Shown here piece after piece: positions 35,964-44,423 of a stretch of DNA of 64,000 bases. The stretch is taken from positions 248,001 to 312,000 of the forward strand of contig NZ_JAXCJK010000002.1 of assembly GCF_035181385.1 (NCBI RefSeq), read 5' to 3'. The notes beneath the pieces are model-generated. The model searched no databases. It was not told the origin of the DNA and was given only the letters and a program-made list of their open reading frames with translations. Position 1 is the stretch's first letter, and every line of letters begins with the position of its first letter. A program made the position numbers and the translations under genes. This stretch comes from Moraxella sp035181385 (GTDB lineage Bacteria > Pseudomonadota > Gammaproteobacteria > Pseudomonadales > Moraxellaceae).

Positions 35964-35996
35964 AGTTTTAATTATGCACCGCCCCAAAAGACAATG

Positions 35997-37313
35997 TCAA
36001 ATCCATTCTCTATCGGTAGCATCATCAAGCAGGCGAGTAACCAGCACTTGGTCAATTTTATAATGGTCAATATCTACCACTTCAAATTTTAGATTTTCGT
36101 GTATCACAAAATCAGCAGGGCGTGGAATCTTACGCAAGCGATACATAATAAAACCTGCCAGTGTCTCGTAATGATCCCAATCTTCAAATTCATCAATATC
36201 AAGGGCGTACTTAACATCATCAATCGGCGTGCCACCATCAATCAACCATGAATTTTCATCTCGTTTGATGATCTGTTGCTCTTCTTCAATCGGCACCACC
36301 CAGTCGCCCATCACAGTCATCATGATATCCGACAGTGTAATCACACCCACCACCAACGCATACTCATTAATGACAACAGCAAATTTTTCTTTACTGGCTC
36401 TAAATTTATCCAAAAGTTCAGACAAAGTGAGCGTATCAGGAATGATCAGCACATTTCTGATGGTTGATTCATTAAGTTGAAGCAGTGATTGATTATTCAA
36501 AATCCGCACCAAGATGTCCTTAGTATCAACATAGCCGATCACCTGATCAATATTAGCATTGCACACCAAAAATTTGGAATATGGATAATCAGCAATCTTT
36601 TGACGAATAGAATCTTCGGATTCTCCTAGTGTAAAATACACCACATCTTCACGCGTGGTCATAGATGATGGCACAGTGCGTTCTTCTAGTTCAAACACAT
36701 TTTCAATAAAATGTTGTTCTTGTTGTAAGACCACACCCGCCTGTGCACCTGCATCCACAATGGCAGAAACATCATCAAAAGTGATGTTGTCTTCACGAGT
36801 GGTATTGACATTAAATAGCTTAAAAGTCAAATTAGCAATGACATTAATGATCCACGCCAAAGGGCTGACCAGCTTAATGACCAGCAACATCGGATTGATG
36901 ACCATCAAAGCAATCTTTTCTGGATTGATCATTGCAATACGCTTGGGAATCAAGTCAGCATACAAAATAAAGACAAGCGTCACCAAAATAAAAGACGAGA
37001 AAAAGGCGATGCTGTCCGCCCAAGGGCCTTGATAAAACTGTACAATGAACGATGCAAAATAAGGACGCAATGCGGCCTCACCAACCGAACCGCCCAAAAT
37101 GGCAACAGCATTTAAGCCAATTTGGCTTGTGGCGAAAAACTCTGCCGAATTTTCTTGCAAATGTAAAATCTTATCTGCACGCTCGTCACCATGCTCAGAA
37201 AGCAATCTTAGCTTTAACTTTCGTGCACCAGCCAAAGCAATTTCAGAAATCGAGAAAAAACTCGATATCAAAATCAGAATAAAAATCAAAAAAATGTGTT
37301 GTAATAATTCCAC
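35997..37313 (-). CDS. CNNM/HlyC-CorC family membrane transporter (DUF21, CBS pair, CorC_HlyC domain)
   Basis: 438 residues in three parts. An N-terminal DUF21/CNNM membrane domain (about 1-190) contains four hydrophobic stretches and the 'SEIALAGARKLKLRLLSEHGDERA' motif. A CBS pair (about 210-335) contains 'MTTREDVVYFTLGESEDSIRQKI' and 'FAVVINEYALVVGVITLSDIM'. The C-terminal CorC_HlyC domain ends about residue 430. Family members move or sense Mg2+/Co2+ (CorB/CorC/YfjD); despite the 'hemolysin' label, toxicity is not implied. It stands as a single leftward gene. Confidence 0.88.
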   Translation of the reverse strand: MELLQHIFLIFILILISSFFSISEIALAGARKLKLRLLSEHGDERADKILHLQENSAEFFATSQIGLNAVAILGGSVGEAALRPYFASFIVQFYQGPWADSIAFFSSFILVTLVFILYADLIPKRIAMINPEKIALMVINPMLLVIKLVSPLAWIINVIANLTFKLFNVNTTREDNITFDDVSAIVDAGAQAGVVLQQEQHFIENVFELEERTVPSSMTTREDVVYFTLGESEDSIRQKIADYPYSKFLVCNANIDQVIGYVDTKDILVRILNNQSLLQLNESTIRNVLIIPDTLTLSELLDKFRASKEKFAVVINEYALVVGVITLSDIMMTVMGDWVVPIEEEQQIIKRDENSWLIDGGTPIDDVKYALDIDEFEDWDHYETLAGFIMYRLRKIPRPADFVIHENLKFEVVDIDHYKIDQVLVTRLLDDATDREWI

Positions 37314-37435
37314 GATAAGTCCAGTATTTTGGTAAAAAAACCTTTAATAAACAGCTCAATTTACCAAATTTTATCAAGTTATGCCTGTACAATTCAAGTA
37401 CAGTTCAATGATTTTGTTATAAATTTTTTAAAGTC

Positions 37436-37464
37436 AAAAAAAGCGACCTAATGCCGCTTTTTTT
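37436..37464 (-). terminator. Terminator of the ubiG-gph-yciK transcript
   Basis: AAAAAAAGCG and CGCTTTTTTT form a short stem just past the yciK stop; the A run at 37436-37442 is the T tract on the leftward transcript. Confidence 0.7.
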
Positions 37465-37467
37465 TGA

Positions 37468-38229
37468 TTATCTGGGTTGGCAATGAACCACCTGCCCTTT
37501 AATACCGCTTGCCAAATCAGTCATCAAATACACATAGGCACTCATGATATCCGCAGGTGTTTTTAGTGTATAAGGGTCTTCGCCAGGAAAAGCGTGTGCA
37601 CGCATATTAGTACGGGTCGCACCAGGGTTGATGCAATTAAAACGCAAAGTGGTGTGATTTTTGGTTTCTTGGGTAAAAATCTCACTCATGCCCTCAATCG
37701 CTTGCTTAGAAAGTGCATAAGCCCCCCAAAATGCACGCACTTTTGCCACGCCAGAGCTGGTAAAAATCACCGAACCACTTTGGGCGGATTGTAATAACGG
37801 AAATAATGCTTGGGTCAGCATGAATACCGCTGTCGCATTGACATGAATCACCTGCTCAAAAGTAATAGGATCGTACATTTCAAGCGGTGTCAATGCACCC
37901 AAAATACCTGCATTATGAAGCACACCATCTAGATGGCCAAATTCACCTTGAATCAAATTGGCAAGCTCGTTCATCTGTGCAAAACTTGCATTTGCCAAAT
38001 CCATCGGTAAAATAGCAGGTGTTGGCAGGCCCAGCTCTTCTATCTCATCATATACCGCTTCTAATTTAGACTGTGTTTTGCCCAAAAGTAGCACAGTAGC
38101 CCCAAATTTAGCATAGGTCAATGCGGCCACTTTGCCTATGCCATCACCTGCACCTGTTACTAGGATGATTTTGTCTTTAAGGCAGTTGGCTGTAGGCGTA
38201 TAGTTAATGATGTCGTGGTGTGTGGTCAT
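37468..38229 (-). CDS. yciK: Short-chain dehydrogenase, YciK type
   Basis: A 253-residue Rossmann-fold oxidoreductase. It has the cofactor motif LVTGAGDGIGKVAAL (TGxxxGxG), 'LHNAGILG' (NNAG variant), the catalytic Ser in FTSSGVAKVRAFWGAYALSKQA with YxxxK, and 'CINPGATRTNMRAHAFPGEDP', which is characteristic of YciK-like proteins. The substrate is unknown for the family. It is the last gene of the ubiG-gph-yciK row, a common gammaproteobacterial order. Confidence 0.88.
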   Translation of the reverse strand: MTTHHDIINYTPTANCLKDKIILVTGAGDGIGKVAALTYAKFGATVLLLGKTQSKLEAVYDEIEELGLPTPAILPMDLANASFAQMNELANLIQGEFGHLDGVLHNAGILGALTPLEMYDPITFEQVIHVNATAVFMLTQALFPLLQSAQSGSVIFTSSGVAKVRAFWGAYALSKQAIEGMSEIFTQETKNHTTLRFNCINPGATRTNMRAHAFPGEDPYTLKTPADIMSAYVYLMTDLASGIKGQVVHCQPR

Positions 38230-38312
38230 GGTTTAATCTTAGTAGTTCAAAATATTAACAGCTCAAAAGATATTCATCGTGCCATGTATGAAAAATTAAA
38301 TGACAGCAAAGC

Positions 38313-39023
38313 TTACAACAAACCTTTGATAAACTGCACCAAATCATAAGGGGTTGCCATCACTTTATCTGCCTGCCAAGTCGCAAGTTTTTCTTTGTCA
38401 TCAGCAGATAGATAACCAAATCCAGCAATCACGGTCATCATGCCTGCTGCATTGCCCGCTTGAATATCACGGATATGGTCGCCCACATAGATACAATTAT
38501 TTGGCTGAGTAGCTTTACTCAATTTTTCATTCAGGCGTTTTACCGCCAAAAACATCGGCTCTGGGTCAGGCTTGGTATTCCTCACATCGTCAGGACAAAC
38601 AAGCACAGCACAACGCTCAGCCAAGTTTAACTTATCAAGCAAATTTTCAGCCAAGTATTTGGGTTTATTGGTAACAATACCCCACGCTATGCCATGGTGC
38701 TCAAGCGTTCTTAATAACTCATCAAGATCATCAAAAAGCCGACTGTCTACACAGATATTCTGCTCATATAAATCAAGAAATTCTTGGCGATAAGCAAGTA
38801 ATTTTTCATCACCCAAGCTGTCTACCAATACATCTCCAAGCACCAAACGCACCATCGCTCTTGAGCCTGCCGAGACCTGCTCACGAATAGCGGTATCGCT
38901 TGGCACAAGATGGCCGTATTTATCGCACATGAGCTTAATGACACGGATAAAGTCAGAGGCTGTATCAATTAATGTACCATCTAGGTCAAATAAAACTGCA
39001 TCAAGCTGGTTGAGTTTTGTCAT
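38313..39023 (-). CDS. gph: Phosphoglycolate phosphatase (HAD family)
   Basis: A 236-residue HAD hydrolase. Motif I is VLFDLDGTLIDTA, motif II is VTNKPKY, and motif III/IV is CIYVGDHIRDIQAGNAAGM. It dephosphorylates 2-phosphoglycolate, a product of DNA 3'-end repair; gph next to ubiG also fits the family's frequent pairing, where a MupP-type role in cell-wall salvage has been described for Pseudomonas. I prefer ATG 39023 (after TAGGAAAACCAAAAATC) over ATG 39044. It is 28 bp from ubiG and 83 bp from yciK. Confidence 0.85.
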   Translation of the reverse strand: MTKLNQLDAVLFDLDGTLIDTASDFIRVIKLMCDKYGHLVPSDTAIREQVSAGSRAMVRLVLGDVLVDSLGDEKLLAYRQEFLDLYEQNICVDSRLFDDLDELLRTLEHHGIAWGIVTNKPKYLAENLLDKLNLAERCAVLVCPDDVRNTKPDPEPMFLAVKRLNEKLSKATQPNNCIYVGDHIRDIQAGNAAGMMTVIAGFGYLSADDKEKLATWQADKVMATPYDLVQFIKGLL

Positions 39024-39051
39024 GATTTTTGGTTTTCCTATCATTCAAATT

Positions 39052-39789
39052 TTAAGATTTTTTGACAAATGACATCATATAATTGACATCAACATTACGA
39101 TTTGACAACCAAAAATGCTTGATGATCGGGTTGTAATGCAAGCCAGTCATGTCTTGACGGTCAAACCCTGCACGAATTGCCATTTGGTCAAGTTCGGCTG
39201 GGGTGATGAATTTGTGATAATCGTGCGTTCCTTTGTCCACCAATCGCAAGACATATTCTGCACCGATGATGGCAAACAAATACGACTTTAAGTTGCGGTT
39301 TATTGTTGAGGTAACAAACACACCATTTGGCTTTAACAAATCAAAACACGCCTGCACGATGGCAGATGGATCAGGGACATGTTCGAGCATTTCCATGCAA
39401 GTTACCACATCATACAAGCCAGCCTGCTCAATGGCCAAATCTTCTATTGCGATACAGCGAAAAGCAAGGCTGTCTGTCATGCCTGTACGCTCAGCGTGGA
39501 TTTGACCTGCATTTAAGTTTGCCTCTCCTAAATCCACACCCAAAACATTCGCCCCACGCACTGCCATTGAATGCGACAAAATACCACCGCCACAACCAAC
39601 ATCAAGCACTTTTTTGCCAAGTAAAGCAGAGCCGTATTGCTCATTAACCTTATCTTCAATCCAGTTTAGACGCAAAGGATTAATATCATGCAGGGATTGA
39701 AATGCCCCATTTCTATCCCACCATTCATCAGCCAAAGTAGTAAACTTACCAATCTCATCATAGTCGGCGTTGGTTGCTGTCGTTTGCAT
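39052..39789 (-). CDS. ubiG: Ubiquinone biosynthesis O-methyltransferase
   Basis: A 245-residue SAM-dependent methyltransferase that methylates both hydroxyls during ubiquinone synthesis. The start 'NADYDEIGKFTTLADEWWDRNGAFQSLHDINPLRLNWI' is diagnostic of UbiG. The SAM site is VLDVGCGGGILS, followed by 'DVVTCMEMLEHVPDP'. ATG 39789 gives the normal length; an upstream in-frame ATG would add 26 unrelated residues. It heads the ubiG-gph-yciK row. Its upstream region contains a three-copy ACTTGC repeat. Confidence 0.95.
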   Translation of the reverse strand: MQTTATNADYDEIGKFTTLADEWWDRNGAFQSLHDINPLRLNWIEDKVNEQYGSALLGKKVLDVGCGGGILSHSMAVRGANVLGVDLGEANLNAGQIHAERTGMTDSLAFRCIAIEDLAIEQAGLYDVVTCMEMLEHVPDPSAIVQACFDLLKPNGVFVTSTINRNLKSYLFAIIGAEYVLRLVDKGTHDYHKFITPAELDQMAIRAGFDRQDMTGLHYNPIIKHFWLSNRNVDVNYMMSFVKKS

Positions 39790-39876
39790 AATTTTTCCAA
39801 TGTTATTAGCGATAATTTTGAAGAGGTCTTTTGTGCATCTTGTTTCATATCTTATCATTTTACACAAGAATTTACC

Positions 39877-39894
39877 ACTTGCACTTGCACTTGT
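39877..39894. repeat. Three-copy 6-bp repeat upstream of ubiG
   Basis: ACTTGC, ACTTGC, ACTTGT occur in tandem about 90 bp before the ubiG start. The remaining 39790-40173 (between divergent ubiG and dsbA) is AT-rich, with a TATACC hexamer near 40060 as a weak dsbA -10 candidate. Confidence 0.6.
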
Positions 39895-40173
39895 AATTTG
39901 TATTTGTCATTGTGATTGGGTGTGCTGACAGAACTCTCGTACCACACCCTTCAAAGCGTTTTATTTTAAAAACAAGAAAGTCGTAATGATGCAAAATTAA
40001 CCAATTTGCAAAGTAAGGTTAATAAATCTGTTACCACTTTTTGCTAAAAATGCGTTAAACTATACCATATTTTTATGTTTAAATTGTCACAAATTTAAAA
40101 AAAGCACGCCAAACTGCTTGCTTTTTATCAATAAAAGCAAATTTTTGTTAAAAAATTTATAAGGATTTTCGTC

Positions 40174-40797
40174 ATGAAACTTGCCCTAAAACTTGCCTCC
40201 CTAACCGCAGCCATTATTTTTGCAAACCATGCTTTTGCTGTCGACTTCGTAGAAGGCAAAGATTATCAAAAAATTGCCAATCCTGAGAACATTGCAGCTG
40301 ATGTGATTGTTGTGCGTGAGTTTTTTTGGTATGGCTGTCCACATTGCTATAAGTTAGAGCCTCATATGCAAGCATGGGCAAAAAATCGTGATAAAGATGT
40401 GGCATTTTTTCGCACACCCGCTGCCATGAACCCTGCATGGGAGGTGGCAGCACGAGGCTTTTATGCAGCACAGCAAATGCAGCTTGACAACAAGACTCAC
40501 CAAGCACTATTTGACGCTATCCACAAAGACGGTCAAAGAAACATCATTGCCAACCAAGAAAATTTGGCCAACTGGTATGCAGCACAAGGTGCGGACAAAG
40601 CAAAATTCAACAGCTTTTACAATTCTTTTCCAGTCAGCACCAAGATTGAGCGTTCCAAACAAGGTGCTTCACGCTATCAGCTAACAGGTGTGCCTGCAGT
40701 TGTCGTTCATGGTAAATATGTGGTGTCTGGCGAGGACAAGAAAGTCACAGAAGTTGTTGATTTTCTCATCAACAAGGTACGCACTGAAAGCAAATGA
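40174..40797 (+). CDS. dsbA: Thiol:disulfide interchange protein DsbA
   Basis: A 207-residue periplasmic oxidase introducing disulfides into exported proteins. Signal peptide residues 1-22 end in NHAFA. The active site is Cys55-Pro-His-Cys58 (WYGCPHCYK), identical to the E. coli CPHC motif, and the cis-proline loop is TGVPAVVV. It starts after TTATAAGGATTTTCGTC. DsbB, its re-oxidant, is not in this window. Likely clients here include the secreted proteins with paired cysteines, such as TbpA and TbpB. Confidence 0.95.
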   Translation: MKLALKLASLTAAIIFANHAFAVDFVEGKDYQKIANPENIAADVIVVREFFWYGCPHCYKLEPHMQAWAKNRDKDVAFFRTPAAMNPAWEVAARGFYAAQQMQLDNKTHQALFDAIHKDGQRNIIANQENLANWYAAQGADKAKFNSFYNSFPVSTKIERSKQGASRYQLTGVPAVVVHGKYVVSGEDKKVTEVVDFLINKVRTESK

Positions 40798-40804
40798 TGA
40801 AAAC

Positions 40805-40846
40805 GCCGACAATAAAGCCACAATCATTTATGGCTTTATTGTCGGC
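40805..40846 (+). terminator. Strong hairpin after dsbA
   Basis: GCCGACAATAAAGCCA (40805-40820) and its exact inverse (40831-40846) make a 16-bp stem 7 bp past the dsbA stop. A T run does not follow directly, so it may act in mRNA stability as well as termination. Confidence 0.7.
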
Positions 40847-40860
40847 AATCACTTACAAAG

Positions 40861-40879
40861 ATTGGCGATATTCGCCAAT
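40861..40879. promoter_or_regulatory. Palindrome upstream of the small Cys-rich ORF
   Basis: ATTGGCGA and TCGCCAAT flank TAT (8-3-8). It precedes a possible -10 TATACA (40907-40912) and lies 53 bp before the small ORF start. A dimeric regulator site is possible; no -35 of good quality is seen, which would fit activation. Confidence 0.45.
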
Positions 40880-40932
40880 AGCCATATTCATCAAATTTTG
40901 CGATACTATACACACAGCAAAGGAATGGACAA

Positions 40933-41022
40933 ATGGATATGTCAATTAAGGATAAATGCTGTGATACATGGAGTAACTGCAAGGGGCAATATCGCCAAGG
41001 AAGTGATAATACAGCCAAATGA
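40933..41022 (+). CDS. Possible 29-residue Cys-rich peptide
   Basis: The ATG at 40933 is preceded by AAAGGA with exactly 8 nt spacing, and the frame runs 29 codons to TGA at 41020-41022. The peptide holds three cysteines (a CC pair, then one six residues later), one Trp and many polar residues; there is no signal peptide or membrane helix. Its 3' end is inside a 16-bp terminator hairpin, and an upstream palindrome and hairpin bracket it on the other side, so it looks like a self-contained unit. Alternatively the region encodes an sRNA or a longer overlapping frame (ATG 40925, 43 codons, too close to AGGA). I recognise no family. Confidence 0.4.
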   Translation: MDMSIKDKCCDTWSNCKGQYRQGSDNTAK

Positions 41023-41046
41023 TTCATCATTTGGCTGTATTATTTT
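41008..41046 (+). terminator. Terminator of the small Cys-rich ORF unit
   Basis: AATACAGCCAAATGAT (41008-41023) and its exact inverse (41026-41041) form a 16-bp stem with a 2-nt gap, then TTTT. The stop codon of the 29-codon ORF lies in the left arm. Confidence 0.85.
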
Positions 41047-41115
41047 GCTATTTTGATGGTCTTTTAAAATCTTAACTCTTAAAAACTGGCACTTTATCAG
41101 CCTCACAACAAAAAG

Positions 41116-41622
41116 TTAGCTTGATAAAATCGCCACTTCTTTAACATAACTTTCAAAATCTGCCACGCTTTCATTAAAAAGTTCATCATCTTGTAAATGC
41201 TTGGCATACTCAATCCATAGCAAAAGCTGATAAATGCTATTAAATTCACTGGCGTTAAATTGTTTGACAAATTGCTTGATGGTACCTTCATCATGCAGTT
41301 TTAGGCGGCTGAACCAAGTCTCAATTTTTGCCATCTGCTCTTTGGTAAATTTGATTTCAAATAAGGCTTGGGTCAGTGTATGGCGGTCTTCTTCAATGAT
41401 GAGTTTGCCTACTCGTTTGATTTGTCTATTCTTGGCAGCGGCACTGGTGATGTTTGACAAATGCTTCAATTCATCCAAAAAAAACTCACTCACAGGTAGA
41501 TTGTCAAGCTGTTTTTTGGATAGATTTGCCAGTGGCGTAGCAAGAGACTGCAAACGCTCATGTGCTTTTTTAATTTCAGTGCGAGACACTCGCATGTCTT
41601 GTTTTGACCAGTCAATATTCAT
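41116..41622 (-). CDS. darP: Dual-action ribosomal maturation protein DarP (YjgA)
   Basis: A 168-residue DUF615-family protein, associated with late 50S subunit assembly in E. coli. The typical start 'WSKQDMRVSRTEIKKAHERLQSLATPLANLSKKQL' and 'EFFLDELKHLSNITSAAAKNRQIKRVGKLI' are visible; the second half is helical. It lies leftward, 84 bp from rapZ, at the end of a long leftward row. The ATG at 41622 follows TTAGAGAAAATT. The length is near the family norm (about 180). Confidence 0.9.
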   Translation of the reverse strand: MNIDWSKQDMRVSRTEIKKAHERLQSLATPLANLSKKQLDNLPVSEFFLDELKHLSNITSAAAKNRQIKRVGKLIIEEDRHTLTQALFEIKFTKEQMAKIETWFSRLKLHDEGTIKQFVKQFNASEFNSIYQLLLWIEYAKHLQDDELFNESVADFESYVKEVAILSS

Positions 41623-41705
41623 AATTTTCTCTAAATGCTTGGCTTATATGATGAATCTATCTTTCTTTAATCTTTAAAACCAGTTGGTATTGATTGCTCA
41701 GTCAT

Positions 41706-42584
41706 TCACCAATGGCGTTTTTCACGGTGTTTGATGCGTACTTTTAAATAAGAAGGCAAGTGTTTACTTAATGTTAAGCCCACCTTCTCAGCAACATAAA
41801 CCGAGCGGTGTTTACCACCTGTACAGCCGATGGCAACTGTCATGGTATGGCGGTTATTATCAGCAAAACTTGGTAGCCATTTTGACAAATACGCGATGAG
41901 ATCAGCCACCATGTCTTGCACTGCTAAATGGGTGGCAAAAAATGCCTTGACTGCATCATCTCGCCCAGTCAGCAAACGCAGGTCTTCATGCCAGTGTGGA
42001 TTGGGCAAAATTCGCATATCAAACACCAAATCAGCATCAAGCGGTACGCCATATTTAAAGCCAAATGACAGCAAATTGATGATCACTTGATTTTCAATAC
42101 CCAAATAATCACGCACTTTTTGTTTTAGTTCATGCACATTTAATAAGCTGGTGTCAATCTTGATGTCAGCAAGGCGGGCAATCGGTTCAAGTAAGGCAAC
42201 CTCACTGGCAATCGCCTTTGGCAAATTGCCCTTGGTCGCCATCAAAGGGTGCACTCGCCTAGTAGAGCCAAAGCGTGCCACCAACACTTGCTCTTTGGCG
42301 GTGGCATACACCACGGTTACGGCACGCTCACCATATTCATGCACCAAGCTACGATGCAAAATCGGAAAATTCACCAAATCTGTCTGCGGCAGACGACTGT
42401 CAATGCCCAGTGCAATCTTATGAATGCTATCACCAACCATCAAACGCTTAATGGCATCAAACGCAAACGACAAGGGCAAATTATCAATGACATAGTAACC
42501 AAAATCTTCTAGTATATTTAATACCGAGGTTTTACCAGAGCCTGAGCGTCCTGATACGATAATGATGGAAATTTGCTCGCTCAT
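41706..42584 (-). CDS. rapZ: RNase adapter / nucleotide-binding protein RapZ
   Basis: A 292-residue P-loop protein. Walker A is SGRSGSGKTSVLN, followed by 'LEDFGYYVIDNLPLSF', which is diagnostic. The C-terminal 'IGCTGGKHRSVYVAE' is the domain that senses glucosamine-6-phosphate and presents the GlmY/GlmZ sRNAs to RNase E in enterobacteria. glmS itself is elsewhere in this window (25.6 kb). Whether Moraxella has GlmZ-like sRNA control is unknown. The ATG at 42584 is chosen over 42596 because it gives the conserved start. Confidence 0.92.
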   Translation of the reverse strand: MSEQISIIIVSGRSGSGKTSVLNILEDFGYYVIDNLPLSFAFDAIKRLMVGDSIHKIALGIDSRLPQTDLVNFPILHRSLVHEYGERAVTVVYATAKEQVLVARFGSTRRVHPLMATKGNLPKAIASEVALLEPIARLADIKIDTSLLNVHELKQKVRDYLGIENQVIINLLSFGFKYGVPLDADLVFDMRILPNPHWHEDLRLLTGRDDAVKAFFATHLAVQDMVADLIAYLSKWLPSFADNNRHTMTVAIGCTGGKHRSVYVAEKVGLTLSKHLPSYLKVRIKHREKRHW

Positions 42585-42605
42585 TGTTGCACCCAAGTTG
42601 ATTGA

Positions 42606-43454
42606 TCAATTGACTGGTAATTCAATTTCCAAATTATCCAAAAGCCTTGCTTTGCCCACATATACAGCAGCCAATACCACCAAATGTTTGTCTGTCGGCC
42701 TCACGGCTTGCAGTTTATCATTATACAACTCCAAATAATCCACAAGCAGACCCTCATCGGTTAACTGCTGATGATATTTTTGAATAATCTTTGAATACTG
42801 CTCAAATGATGCACTTAGCACATCGGCTTCAATTCGTTGTAAAGTTTTTTGAATGATTGGGGCGGTACTGCGTTCTTTTTTGGTCAAATAGCCATTGCGT
42901 GACGAGAGTGCCAAACCATCATCAGCACGAACAATCTTAGCCCCAATGATTTCAATATTAAAATTCAGCTCGCGATTTAATTGACGGATAATGGCCAGCT
43001 GTTGGTAGTCTTTTTTACCAAAAACTGCCACAGCAGGGCGAACAATATTAAAAAGCTTACTCACCACAAGCCCCACCCCATCAAAATGTGTGGGGCGAGA
43101 TTTTCCGCATAAAATCTTGGTAATATCGCCACTTAATACAGCAATATTTGGCGGATAAACAGGATACATTTCATCAACGCTTGGAGCAAATACCACATCT
43201 GCACCAACAGTTCTTAATTTCTCACAATCCTCATCAAGCGTGCGTGGATAGCTGTCAAAATCCTCACCTACGCCAAATTGGGTGGGGTTAACAAAAACAC
43301 TCACCACCACCATATGAGCGTTTTGCTGGGCGATTTTGACCAATTGTAAATGCCCATCATGCAAGTTGCCCATCGTGGGAACCAAGGCAATTTTTTTGTC
43401 ACTGTGTAATTTTAATTCAGATTGTAAATCAACAATTGTATGAAAAATTTTCAT
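42606..43454 (-). CDS. panC: Pantothenate synthetase
   Basis: A 282-residue ligase joining pantoate and beta-alanine with ATP, the last step to pantothenate (vitamin B5, CoA precursor). Motifs: 'VPTMGNLHDGHLQLV' (nucleotide HIGH-like), 'FVNPTQFG', 'FGKKDYQQL' and 'DGLALSSRNGYLT' (KMSKS-like region). The ATG at 43454 restores the usual start MKIFHTI. It follows panB by 20 bp, so the two are co-transcribed. Confidence 0.95.
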   Translation of the reverse strand: MKIFHTIVDLQSELKLHSDKKIALVPTMGNLHDGHLQLVKIAQQNAHMVVVSVFVNPTQFGVGEDFDSYPRTLDEDCEKLRTVGADVVFAPSVDEMYPVYPPNIAVLSGDITKILCGKSRPTHFDGVGLVVSKLFNIVRPAVAVFGKKDYQQLAIIRQLNRELNFNIEIIGAKIVRADDGLALSSRNGYLTKKERSTAPIIQKTLQRIEADVLSASFEQYSKIIQKYHQQLTDEGLLVDYLELYNDKLQAVRPTDKHLVVLAAVYVGKARLLDNLEIELPVN

Positions 43455-43474
43455 TTTTTGCCCCAAACTTATGA

Positions 43475-44296
43475 CTAAAAACTATGTTCAGCACTTGGGA
43501 AGGTCCCATCTTTGACTGATTGATGAAAATTCACAAACGCCCCCAAGACATCATGCGTTTGATTGCCATCGTCAGTCAAAAAATCTTTAACAAATTTAGC
43601 AGGTTTTCGGGTGTATACACCCAGCATATCATGCATCACCAGCACCTGACCGTCCGTATCCCCTCCTGCTCCAATGCCAATGACAGGAATGGCAAATTTT
43701 TGGGTAACTTGTTTTGCTAACTCACTGGGCACGCATTCTAATAAAATAATACTTGCCCCTGCATTGACCAAAATTTCACAATCTTTTAACAACTTTTTGG
43801 CCTTTGCATCTGTTTTGCCTTGCACTTTATAACCGCCGAAGACATTCACCGATTGTGGTGTTAGACCCAAATGTACACAAGTTGGCACACCATTATTGGT
43901 TAAAACTTGTACGATATCAGCAAGCTCGCCACCACCTTCGATTTTAACCACATTTGCCCCTGCCTGCATGACCGCCCGAGAACTGGCAACTGCATCATCA
44001 AGCGTGGCATAACTCATGAACGGCAAATCAGTCATGATCAGGGCATGATGGTTGCTTCGTGCCACATTTTGAGTATGATAAACCATGTCAGCAACTGTAA
44101 CAGGCAGGGTAGAATTTTGTCCTTGCACCACCATGCCCAGACTGTCGCCTACCAAAATCGTGTCAATCTCGGCCAATTGCATCAAATGGGCAAAGCTTGC
44201 ATCATAGCAAGTCAAACAAGAAAATTTTTGCCCATTTTTTTTGTATTTTTGAAGGGTGGATAGGGTAACTGGGTTTTTTTGGGTTAAATATGTCAT
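43475..44296 (-). CDS. panB: 3-methyl-2-oxobutanoate hydroxymethyltransferase
   Basis: A 273-residue TIM-barrel enzyme making ketopantoate from 2-oxoisovalerate and methylene-THF. It has 'LTCYDASFAHLM', 'LVGDSLGMVVQGQNSTLPV' with the Mg-binding Asp, 'VKIEGG', 'HLGLTPQSVNVFGGYKVQG' and 'IPVIGIGAG'. ketopantoate reductase (panE) is not here. It precedes panC and follows folK after 127 bp. Confidence 0.95.
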   Translation of the reverse strand: MTYLTQKNPVTLSTLQKYKKNGQKFSCLTCYDASFAHLMQLAEIDTILVGDSLGMVVQGQNSTLPVTVADMVYHTQNVARSNHHALIMTDLPFMSYATLDDAVASSRAVMQAGANVVKIEGGGELADIVQVLTNNGVPTCVHLGLTPQSVNVFGGYKVQGKTDAKAKKLLKDCEILVNAGASIILLECVPSELAKQVTQKFAIPVIGIGAGGDTDGQVLVMHDMLGVYTRKPAKFVKDFLTDDGNQTHDVLGAFVNFHQSVKDGTFPSAEHSF

Positions 44297-44423
44297 GTTT
44301 ACTCTTGATTTACATTAGCTAAGATATTGATTTTGTTTAATTTTATTAAATAATTTGGTAAGTATCTCATCTTGTTTGGACGCCTCGTTTGATCGCTTGA
44401 CCAAAATATTTTCGCTCTACGAT

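Noticed and set aside
40933..41022. Assigning the 29-codon ORF to the CsbD stress-protein family
   Set aside because: A short 'K..D.W...KG' similarity exists, but the peptide is too short and Cys-rich for a supported assignment.
40925..41056. 43-codon ORF starting at ATG 40925, overlapping the small Cys-rich frame
   Set aside because: The AGGA abuts its ATG, leaving no spacing, and the frame reads through the terminator hairpin.
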